Shown in pieces: positions 1-5,807 of a DNA stretch of 7,670 nt. The notes beneath the pieces were generated by a model, which searched no databases, had not been told where the DNA came from, and saw only the letters and a program-made list of their open reading frames with translations. This DNA is from an uncultured Duncaniella sp. (GTDB taxonomy: Bacteria; Bacteroidota; Bacteroidia; Bacteroidales; Muribaculaceae). Every line of letters begins with the position of its first letter. Positions within the stretch are counted from its first letter, which is position 1. Made by a program: the position numbers and the translations under genes. The DNA is taken from positions 1-7,670 of the forward strand of contig NZ_CAJTMT010000054.1 of the NCBI RefSeq assembly GCF_910577345.1, read 5' to 3'.

Positions 1-269
1 CTATCCGCCAACTTAGTGTAGTCTGGAATATGGTTGACCCACGTGAGCGCACTGAACTCTATCGTATCTACGATGAATTCATGGCAGAACTGAACATCAA
101 TGTGATGGAGACTCGCCTCCCTAATAGTGTCCGGTTCCGCCGTGAGGGAAGCCGAGAACTCAAACGCGCTATCTTCCGGTCAACTCTGATACCGCCCGAC
201 AAGACACAGCTCCGTGGAAGCGGTGTTGAGGAACTGGTCGATGAGTTTCTAAAAATCACTGCAATGTAA
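1..269 (+). CDS. traA: TraA, ParA-family ATPase, C-terminal fragment
   Basis: Partial gene cut by the left edge of the window; the first whole codon begins at base 3 and 88 residues remain before the TAA stop at 267-269. The visible part reads as the C-terminal region of a ParA/MinD-type ATPase: a Rossmann-like strand followed by NMVDPRERTELYRIYDEF, then a second strand with LPNSVRFRREG, then FRSTLIPPDK and a final helix, GSGVEELVDEFLKI. The Walker motifs lie upstream and cannot be checked. ParA-like proteins head the tra operons of Bacteroides conjugative elements, and the next gene starts only four bases downstream, so this is almost certainly that protein. ParA ATPases bind DNA non-specifically when ATP-bound and move or position cargo together with a small DNA-binding partner; the RHH-like proteins just downstream are candidates for that partner (inference). 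Confidence 0.85.
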   Translation, partial: IRQLSVVWNMVDPRERTELYRIYDEFMAELNINVMETRLPNSVRFRREGSRELKRAIFRSTLIPPDKTQLRGSGVEELVDEFLKITAM

Positions 270-273
270 CGCT

Positions 274-732
274 ATGACGAAGAAGAACAATGGCGAGATT
301 ACACCCGACAATTTCCTCGACTCATACAAGCCCGTGTCACCTCAACGAAAAGGAGACCGAGGGACTACCGAAGCGAAAGCCGAACTCACCACGGTGGAAA
401 AGGCACAAAGTAATGAAAGAGAAGCTGAGAGTATCATTTTACAGAGCCGGAACAATGATGTGGAGATGACACCATTGGAGTATCAGGAGATTTTTCTTCG
501 ACCCAACCTTGGTGAGTCAATGCGATATGGCAAGACCTATTACGTCAGCCGTGATGACTGCAAAAAGTTGAAGGCTCTTATGCGCTGCTTCGGAGAAGGC
601 TATGACCGGTTCCCATTGTCGGTTTTCATTCACAACCTGCTTGAATACCATTTTGCCCAGTTCTCAGGGCTAATCAATGGCATGATGAGCAGGCAGTCAA
701 CACCAAACCCTTTTAACCAAAACGATGAATAA
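274..732 (+). CDS. traB: TraB-like protein, DUF3408-type with RHH-like C-terminal half
   Basis: A 152-residue cytoplasmic protein. Residues 1-65 are hydrophilic, rich in K, E, T and N, and probably disordered. Residues 66-130 form a compact module: TPLEYQEIFLRP, then strand KTYYVSRDD, helix CKKLKALMRCFG, a turn, and helix PLSVFIHNLLEYHFAQF. This strand-helix-helix order is that of ribbon-helix-helix DNA-binding proteins, and the EY..xFL...YVS...L...S.FI.N.L..H pattern matches what I recall of the DUF3408 family found in Bacteroidota conjugative elements. No membrane segment or signal peptide is present. It starts four bases after traA and overlaps the next gene by eight bases. A DNA-binding or ParA-partner role is inferred from fold and position only. 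The symbol follows operon order. Confidence 0.8.
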   Translation: MTKKNNGEITPDNFLDSYKPVSPQRKGDRGTTEAKAELTTVEKAQSNEREAESIILQSRNNDVEMTPLEYQEIFLRPNLGESMRYGKTYYVSRDDCKKLKALMRCFGEGYDRFPLSVFIHNLLEYHFAQFSGLINGMMSRQSTPNPFNQNDE

Positions 733-1252
733 CAATTCTTCCAATAAATCCGGTATCTCATTCTGGACAAAAGATGAATATGCCCGGAAATACTTCACCC
801 GGCGACCGATTCGTCACCAACGCTGCATTGGTGTCACCACCGATATGCTTGAAGCAATCAAGGATGTAGTCAATCTCATTGCTATGGGGGGCACTACAGT
901 TCGAGCATACGTCAGTGCTATCATTGCCGACCATCTCCAAGAATACAAGTTTCTGCATGAATACATGCGCCGGGCAATGTATAATAAGTTGGTTGTCGGT
1001 GACCTCGAAAAGTATCAGTCAACCTGCGAAAAGTATGATGAAAAATATCTGCAACCCAGCGTTGAGTCACGCAACGAAGCGTGGGTACATCTTGATGCTG
1101 ACTGTGCTGATGCACTGAAGCAAATCGTAGCTTGGACCGGCAATGGAGTCACAATCGGCTCGTTCGCAGAGGCAATCATCAAGACGCACTTTGCCAATAA
1201 CAAAGAACTCCTTGAATCCATGAAGTCGGACGTTTTTAACAGTCAGCCATGA
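725..1252 (+). CDS. TraC-position protein with two tandem DUF3408/RHH-like modules
   Basis: A 175-residue soluble protein whose ATG overlaps the end of traB by eight bases. Two similar modules are visible. Module 1 is at residues 18-81: EYARKYFTRRP, strand CIGVTTD, helix MLEAIKDVVNLI, turn, helix TVRAYVSAIIADHLQEYKFLHEYM. Module 2 is at residues 104-166: YDEKYLQP, strand AWVHLDAD, helix CADALKQIVAWTG, turn, helix TIGSFAEAIIKTHFANNKELLESM. Each also aligns with residues 69-137 of TraB. A charged linker, residues 82-103, joins them. RHH proteins normally bind DNA as dimers of short chains, so a tandem arrangement could act as a single-chain dimer (inference). It sits in the traC position of Bacteroides-type tra operons, but I do not assign the symbol firmly. 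It ends in an ATGA overlap with traD. Confidence 0.8.
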   Translation: MNNNSSNKSGISFWTKDEYARKYFTRRPIRHQRCIGVTTDMLEAIKDVVNLIAMGGTTVRAYVSAIIADHLQEYKFLHEYMRRAMYNKLVVGDLEKYQSTCEKYDEKYLQPSVESRNEAWVHLDADCADALKQIVAWTGNGVTIGSFAEAIIKTHFANNKELLESMKSDVFNSQP

Positions 1253-1974
1253 AAGATATACTTCTTTCAGTGGTATTCATGCTCAACATGGGTTTCATCG
1301 TCCTATTTGCCATAGACTTTCTGAAAAGATATAAAACCAATGAATCTTCCGGAAAGAATGATGAGGCAGATGAGAACTCCAAAGATGTAACCGAGCATGA
1401 GCCTACATCCGCACCAGTCCGTAAGGCAGGTGTCGGCAAAAGCAAATTCTCAATGGATGATGTACGCAGAATTGCCGCCAAAGCATCCGAAAATGCGGTC
1501 TCCGAATTTATGGAGGAGATGGATATTGAAGATGTTGAGTTTGACGAAACAGAATCGCCTGAGAATACGGCCCAACTTAGTCCGGAAGAAATAAAAGCTG
1601 CATTTGAGACGGACCAACGCATTGCTGACGAAATATCGGATAGTGACGATTCTATCGCCACTCCCAATGCGACAGGTGCTGACTTTGATGAACTTGCACG
1701 TGCAGAACTGATTCTTGGCCGTAAGACTGAGCCGACAACAGAGGAACATCAGTATGTAGTTCGTGTATTTGCGAATTTCAAGAATACAGAACTGATGGAT
1801 CATATTCCCAGATATATCCTCGATAAACTCGATGAGTGCCAACGTAAGGTTGAAGCCCTCGGAGTAAAGATTGAAACAACCGCTCCGGAAAAAGTCTCAG
1901 TTAATTCATTTGACGAGTTTATAATCTCTGATTTTATCCCAAAATCTCAAACCTTAACCCCTACAACAAGATGA
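1249..1974 (+). CDS. traD: TraD, membrane-anchored acidic conjugation protein
   Basis: A 241-residue protein with one N-terminal transmembrane helix (residues about 4-25) followed by basic KRYK, which predicts a short outside N-terminus and a large cytoplasmic body. Residues 30-58 are hydrophilic linker, 59-76 carry a basic patch around GKSKFSMDDVRRI, and 85-135 are strikingly acidic. Residues 139-205 form the recognisable conserved domain, opening with NATGADFDELARAELIL and continuing through the FKNTELMDHIP helix; this agrees with my recollection of TraD from Bacteroides conjugative transposons (ATGV.FEEL ... GTELF..L). The tail, residues 206-241, seems longer than usual. The molecular role of this TraD is not established; it is unrelated to the F-plasmid coupling protein of the same name and has no Walker motif. 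It overlaps both neighbours by ATGA. Confidence 0.8.
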   Translation: MKDILLSVVFMLNMGFIVLFAIDFLKRYKTNESSGKNDEADENSKDVTEHEPTSAPVRKAGVGKSKFSMDDVRRIAAKASENAVSEFMEEMDIEDVEFDETESPENTAQLSPEEIKAAFETDQRIADEISDSDDSIATPNATGADFDELARAELILGRKTEPTTEEHQYVVRVFANFKNTELMDHIPRYILDKLDECQRKVEALGVKIETTAPEKVSVNSFDEFIISDFIPKSQTLTPTTR

Positions 1975-2309
1975 ATCCCATCAAATATCTCAAAGATAAA
2001 ATCTCAAATATAAAGTGCCGTCTGACTCTGGCACTTCTCACCGCGCTCCTCAGCGCAACTCGTGCGTCAGCTGCCGGCAACGGGTTGAGTGGCATCAATG
2101 AAGCCACTTCAATGGTCACCTCCTATTTCGACCCGGGGACGAAACTGGTGTATGCCATCGGTGCCGTTGTCGGTCTCATTGGCGGCATCAAGGTTTACTC
2201 CAAATGGTCGAGTGGCGACCCCGACACCAGCAAGACTGCCGCCTCATGGTTCGGTGCCTGTATCTTCCTGATTGTAGCCGCCACAATCCTCCGCTCATTC
2301 TTCCTCTGA
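1971..2309 (+). CDS. traE: TraE, DUF4134 small membrane protein, pilin-like
   Basis: A 112-residue protein with a basic N-terminus (KYLKDKISNIKCR), a hydrophobic stretch at residues 18-29 and an alanine-rich site (RASAAG, about residues 31-36) suited to signal-peptide cleavage. The mature part has two hydrophobic segments at about 57-75 and 93-111. The signature KLVYAIGAVVGLIGGIKVYSKW followed by a GDPDTSK loop and SWFGACIF is typical of DUF4134/TraE in Bacteroidota conjugation operons. Size, signal peptide and two-helix topology resemble VirB2-type pilins, so it may form the pilus subunit (inference from topology and gene order). It starts in an ATGA overlap with traD, and its TGA stop shares one base with the ATG of traF. 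Confidence 0.92.
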   Translation: MNPIKYLKDKISNIKCRLTLALLTALLSATRASAAGNGLSGINEATSMVTSYFDPGTKLVYAIGAVVGLIGGIKVYSKWSSGDPDTSKTAASWFGACIFLIVAATILRSFFL

Positions 2310-2629
2310 TGGCTGAGTACAATATCAACAAAGGTATTGGAAGGTCGGTGGAATACAAGGGATTGAAAGCGCAGTATCTGTTCATCTTCGCCGGAGGATT
2401 GCTTGCGATGTTCGTGGTGTTTGTCATCATGTACATCGTAGGAATATCGCAATGGATCTGCATCGGCTTCGGTGTCACGGCAACCTCAATCCTTGTGTGG
2501 CTCACCTTCCACCTCAATGCCAAGTATGGCGAATATGGTCTGATGAAACTCTCGGCTGTGAAATATCATCCTCGCTACATCATCAACCGCCTCCGCCTCA
2601 CACGATTAATCAAGAGTAGAAGAAAATGA
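2309..2629 (+). CDS. traF: TraF, DUF4133 VirB3-like inner-membrane protein
   Basis: A 106-residue protein beginning MAEYNINKGIGRSVEYKGLK, the hallmark opening of DUF4133/TraF proteins (INKGI.R..E.KGLKAQY). Two adjacent transmembrane helices follow at about residues 22-44 and 47-69, then a basic cytoplasmic tail with KYGEYGLMKLSAVKYHPRYI. VirB3-like proteins are short, bitopic, and work beside the VirB4 ATPase, which here is the very next gene (traG), overlapping by ATGA. The ATG at 2309 was chosen because it overlaps the traE stop and starts directly on the family motif; the open frame runs further upstream to 2204, but that part lies inside traE and has no family similarity. Confidence 0.93.
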   Translation: MAEYNINKGIGRSVEYKGLKAQYLFIFAGGLLAMFVVFVIMYIVGISQWICIGFGVTATSILVWLTFHLNAKYGEYGLMKLSAVKYHPRYIINRLRLTRLIKSRRK

Positions 2630-5133
2630 GAAACACACTACGAGCTACTACGATGGAGTCAAAACTCCCGCTGCTTGCGGTGGAACACGGTTGCATCATC
2701 TCAAAGGACGCGGACATCACCGTGGCCTTTGAGGTGAGTCTCCCGGAACTTTTCACCGTAACCTCTGCCGAATATGAGTCGATGCACGCCGCATGGTGCA
2801 AGGCAATCAAGGTGTTGCCTCACTTCTCGGTGGTGCATAAGCAGGACTGGCTCATGAGCGAGACCTACAAGCCGGAACTCCAGAAGGAGGATTTATCATT
2901 CCTTGACCGGAGCTTTGAACGTCACTTCAACGAGCGGCCATATCTCGCCCACAAATGCTACCTGTTCCTTACCAAGACCACGAAGGAGCGAATGCGCCAG
3001 CAGAGCAACTTCTCGACACTCTGCCGTGGGCGATTGACTCCAAAAGAATTGAATCACGAGATGGTTGTCAAGTTCATGGAGTCGGTTGAACAGTTTGAGC
3101 GAATCATCAATGACACAGGCTATATCAAGCTGCGCCGACTTTCAGATGATGAGATTGTCGGAACAGAATCCACCTCCGGAATCATTGAGAAATATATGTC
3201 GCTGTCAATGGGTGATGTAAATTGCCTTGAAGACATTGACCTCTCGGCGAAGGAGATGAGAATCGGAGATAAGATGCTGTGCCTTCATACACTTTCAGAT
3301 ACAGATGATCTTCCCGGCAAAGTCAGCACTGACAACCGGTATGAGCGATTATCCACTGACAGGTCTGATTGCAGATTGAGCTTCGCTTCCCCCGTTGGTT
3401 TGCTTCTTCCCTGCAACCATATCTACAATCAGTATATCCTGATTGATGACCATGACGAGAACTTGGCAAGGTTTGAGAAGACGGCAAGAAATATGAACTC
3501 GCTTTCAAAGTACAGCCGAAGCAATGCCATCAACAAGGAATGGATTGACCGCTATCTCAACGAGGCTCATTCTTACAGCCTTATCTCGGTGCGCTGCCAT
3601 TGCAACATAATGGCATGGTCGGATGATGCCGAGGAACTGCGGCGAATCAAGAATGAGGTCGGCGGTCAGCTGGCGACAATGGGGTGTATGCCACGACACA
3701 ATACCATCGACTGCCCGACATTGTTCTGGTCAGCGATACCCGGCAACGAGGCTGACTTCCCTGCGGAGGAATCCTTCTACACGTTCATCGAACCTGCTGT
3801 TTGCTTTTTCACTGCCGAAACCAACTACCGCTCATCTTTATCGCCCTTCGGAATAAAGATGGTGGACAGGCTGACCGGAAAGCCGGTGCATCTCGACATC
3901 TCCGATGAACCTATGAAGCGAGGCATAACCACGAACCGCAATAAGTTCATCTTGGGACCGTCGGGAAGCGGAAAGTCATTCTTCACCAACCACCTCACCA
4001 GACAATATTACGAGCAAGGCTCGCACATATTGCTGATTGACACGGGCAACTCTTACGAAGGTCTGTGTAATCTGATCCACAACCGCACTCACGGCGAGGA
4101 CGGGATTTACTACACCTATACTGAGGATAATCCCATATCATTCAATCCGTTCTTCACGGATGACGGGGTATTCGATGTGGAGAAGAAAGACTCCATCAAG
4201 ACGCTGCTGCTGACACTCTGGAAATCCGAGGATGACAGGGTGACGAAAACTGAAAGCGGTGAATTAGGTTCGGCATTGTCAATGTTCCTTGACAAGATGG
4301 CGAAGGACAAGGAGATAGTTCCATGTTTCAACTCCTTCTATGAGTTCATGCGCGACGAATATAAGGTTGAAATGGCAAACCGTCCGATACCCATCTACAG
4401 ACAGGACTTCGACATTGACAACTTCCTGACGACCCTGCGGCAATACTATCATGGCGGACGCTTTGACTTCCTGCTCAATTCAAAGGAGAACATCGACCTG
4501 CTCAACAAGCGGTTTGTGGTCTTTGAAATTGACGCGGTGAAGGACAACAAGGAACTATTCCCGGTGGTGACAATCATCATCATGGAGGCTTTCATCAACA
4601 AAATGCGAAGACTGAAAGGCATCCGAAAAGTGCTCATCTGCGAGGAGGCTTGGAAAGCGTTGTCAACCAGCACTATGAGCGAGTATCTGAAGTATATGTT
4701 CAAGACTGTCCGCAAGTATTTCGGTGAGGCTGTGGTGGTCACACAGGAGGTTGACGATATTATCTCGTCGCCGATTGTGAAAGAGACCATCATCAACAAC
4801 TCCGACTGCAAGATTCTTCTGGATCAGCGCAAGTACATGAACCGTTTCGACCAGATTCAGGAGCTACTCGGTCTGACCGACAAGGAGAAAGCTCAGATTC
4901 TCAGTATCAATATGGCGAACAATCCAAGCCGACTATATAAAGAGGTGTGGATTGGACTCGGAGGCACACAGTCAGCTGTCTATGCCACGGAGGTGTCCGC
5001 TGAGGAATACTACTGCTACACCACTGAGGAGACGGAGAAGGTGGAGGTGCAGCGACTTGCTGCAAAACTCGGAGGCAACCTTGAAATGGCTATCCGCATG
5101 ATGGCACAGGCGAGAAGGGAGGCTGCGACATGA
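2626..5133 (+). CDS. traG: TraG, VirB4-family conjugation ATPase
   Basis: An 835-residue cytoplasmic ATPase that powers assembly and substrate movement of the type IV secretion machine; full length for Bacteroidota TraG. The N-terminal segment, opening ATTMESKLPLLAVEHGCIISKD with AWCKAIKVLPHFSVVHKQDW soon after, corresponds to the DUF3875 region typical of this family. The C-terminal RecA-like motor shows Walker A GPSGSGKS at residues 444-451 (K450, S451), a downstream ISFNPF motif at 504-509, Walker B KVLICEEAW at 668-676 with E673/E674, and a sensor-like VVVTQEVDDI with Q707. The C-terminus is a helical tail (LAAKLGGNLEMAIRMM). The first ATG at 2626 is preferred because it gives the ATGA overlap with traF and the usual family N-terminus; M10 is a possible alternative. 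It overlaps the following small gene by ATGA. Confidence 0.96.
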   Translation: MRNTLRATTMESKLPLLAVEHGCIISKDADITVAFEVSLPELFTVTSAEYESMHAAWCKAIKVLPHFSVVHKQDWLMSETYKPELQKEDLSFLDRSFERHFNERPYLAHKCYLFLTKTTKERMRQQSNFSTLCRGRLTPKELNHEMVVKFMESVEQFERIINDTGYIKLRRLSDDEIVGTESTSGIIEKYMSLSMGDVNCLEDIDLSAKEMRIGDKMLCLHTLSDTDDLPGKVSTDNRYERLSTDRSDCRLSFASPVGLLLPCNHIYNQYILIDDHDENLARFEKTARNMNSLSKYSRSNAINKEWIDRYLNEAHSYSLISVRCHCNIMAWSDDAEELRRIKNEVGGQLATMGCMPRHNTIDCPTLFWSAIPGNEADFPAEESFYTFIEPAVCFFTAETNYRSSLSPFGIKMVDRLTGKPVHLDISDEPMKRGITTNRNKFILGPSGSGKSFFTNHLTRQYYEQGSHILLIDTGNSYEGLCNLIHNRTHGEDGIYYTYTEDNPISFNPFFTDDGVFDVEKKDSIKTLLLTLWKSEDDRVTKTESGELGSALSMFLDKMAKDKEIVPCFNSFYEFMRDEYKVEMANRPIPIYRQDFDIDNFLTTLRQYYHGGRFDFLLNSKENIDLLNKRFVVFEIDAVKDNKELFPVVTIIIMEAFINKMRRLKGIRKVLICEEAWKALSTSTMSEYLKYMFKTVRKYFGEAVVVTQEVDDIISSPIVKETIINNSDCKILLDQRKYMNRFDQIQELLGLTDKEKAQILSINMANNPSRLYKEVWIGLGGTQSAVYATEVSAEEYYCYTTEETEKVEVQRLAAKLGGNLEMAIRMMAQARREAAT

Positions 5134-5306
5134 AGATACCCAAAGTCTTTCATCCCATACTCGGAGTGTTGATTGGATTCATCCTCTTTCTCGCCGGAAT
5201 CGCAGTCCTCTCGGTAGTGTTTGTCGGCATGATGAAAGCAATTGAATATGCCAAGCCCTTTCTCATGGAAGCATCCTTGACCATTAAAAACTGGCTTTCT
5301 CTATGA
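5130..5306 (+). CDS. Small single-span membrane protein, 58 residues
   Basis: A short gene starting ATG at 5130 in an ATGA overlap with the end of traG and ending TGA at 5304-5306. The product opens MKIPKVFHPILGVLIG, has one long hydrophobic segment at about residues 9-34 (ILGVLIGFILFLAGIAVLSVVFVGMM), and ends in an amphipathic stretch, KAIEYAKPFLMEASLTIKNWLSL. It has no cysteine and no clear signal-peptidase site, so a bitopic inner-membrane protein is likely. It is supported as a real gene by its tight coupling to traG on one side and to the next small gene (again ATGA) on the other, with no other reading of the gap. I do not recognise the family. The position between traG and traI suggests an accessory subunit of the transfer channel (inference). 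Confidence 0.75.
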   Translation: MKIPKVFHPILGVLIGFILFLAGIAVLSVVFVGMMKAIEYAKPFLMEASLTIKNWLSL

Positions 5307-5440
5307 AGACACTTTTGAAAATTGCCATTGCTCTGATTCTTGGTACACTGGCAAGCGTGACAATTCTAATAACATTCCCTTTGCTTCTGCTCTATGTGGG
5401 AGTGAAGATAATCGGAGGCGCAGCCTCCAAAATCAACTAA
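5303..5440 (+). CDS. Small hydrophobic membrane peptide, 45 residues
   Basis: A very short gene with ATG at 5303 overlapping the preceding stop by ATGA and a TAA at 5438-5440. The product begins MKTLLKIAIALILGT and is almost wholly hydrophobic from residue 4 to about 38 (IAIALILGTLASVTILITFPLLLLYVGVKIIGG), ending AASKIN. It could be one long helix or a proline-kinked pair around FPLLLL; no cysteine, catalytic motif or lipobox is visible. Resemblance to the preceding peptide is limited to a basic start and a hydrophobic core, so a duplication is not claimed. Coupling to its neighbour argues that it is translated. The family is not recognised. A GC-rich hairpin lies inside its 3' end. Confidence 0.65.
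   Translation: MKTLLKIAIALILGTLASVTILITFPLLLLYVGVKIIGGAASKIN
5414..5428 (+). repeat. GC-rich inverted repeat / hairpin
   Basis: A perfect six-base inverted repeat, GGAGGC at 5414-5419 and GCCTCC at 5423-5428, separated by three bases. In RNA this would form a short, tight GC-rich stem-loop. It lies in the last codons of the 45-residue membrane peptide gene and 23 bases before the GTG start of the next gene. What follows is A-rich, not T-rich, so it is not a classical intrinsic terminator on the + strand, and no T-tract is positioned for the - strand. It might influence mRNA stability or the next gene's start, or be chance. Confidence 0.4.
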
Positions 5441-5451
5441 AACTCAAAAAC

Positions 5452-5796
5452 GTGAATAATTTTCTCAAAAATCTCAAACACAACTACTGGTACAGCGAGG
5501 ATAAGAAACTCACTTTCCACTTTGAGACAATCAAAGGACTACCAGTAGTAACCGTCACAGAAGGTGGTTGCTTCCGTAGCAAGGAACGCTCATACATCCT
5601 CACTGCCACCTCATCAGACAAGGTAGCTACTTTCAGTGGCACCAATGGGCCAGTAACCATCGGTATCACAGAAAGCGGTGATGAACTCTTCGTCACTCCG
5701 CAGGGAGTTTTTCTCATGGATTACTATTCTACTGAGAAGAAAAACGAGGATGCCAAGAGCATCAATCCCGAAACCACAGTCAAGATTTCTTTCTAA
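5452..5796 (+). CDS. Hypothetical beta-rich protein, possibly DUF3876-like
   Basis: A 114-residue soluble protein starting with GTG at 5452, eleven bases after the previous stop; no in-frame ATG was found in the region checked upstream, so GTG is the best start. It begins with a short basic helix (NNFLKNLKHNYWYSEDKK) and continues with alternating strands: LTFHFET, LPVVTVTEGG, SYILTATSS, VATFSGTNG, PVTIGITES, ELFVTPQGVFLMDYY. It ends in a hydrophilic tail. No signal peptide, membrane segment or catalytic motif is seen. Small beta-rich DUF3876 proteins occur near this place in Bacteroidota conjugation operons, and the strand pattern is compatible, but I cannot confirm membership by eye. It occupies the traH position between traG and traI; function is unknown. 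Confidence 0.8.
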   Translation: MNNFLKNLKHNYWYSEDKKLTFHFETIKGLPVVTVTEGGCFRSKERSYILTATSSDKVATFSGTNGPVTIGITESGDELFVTPQGVFLMDYYSTEKKNEDAKSINPETTVKISF

Positions 5797-5807
5797 AAAC
5801 AAAACCA

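Noticed and set aside
879..1118. 79-codon + strand frame inside the tandem RHH gene
   Set aside because: Out-of-frame shadow; the product has no recognisable pattern, while the main frame carries clear repeats.
1236..1667. 143-codon open frame on the - strand, serine-rich product
   Set aside because: It lies antisense to traD, has low-complexity serine content from complementing acidic and GA-rich codons, and shows no domain.
1450..1842. 130-codon open frame on the - strand
   Set aside because: Antisense shadow within traD; the + strand product matches the TraD family, and this one shows no recognisable pattern.
2204..2308. Upstream extension of the traF frame
   Set aside because: The extra 35 residues overlap traE and lack similarity to TraF; the ATG at 2309 overlaps the traE stop and starts on the family motif.
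2188..2523. Long - strand frames opposite traE/traF (also 2195-2452)
   Set aside because: Two competing antisense frames over two firmly recognised genes; neither shows a domain or coupling to another gene.
4627..4653. Walker B of TraG reads CEEAW rather than DEAW, a possible catalytic change
   Set aside because: Glutamate at the metal-coordinating position followed by the catalytic glutamate is what I recall for Bacteroidota TraG proteins, so it is likely the family norm.
4449..4811. 120-codon open frame on the - strand
   Set aside because: Antisense to the Walker B region of TraG; serine/methionine-rich shadow product.
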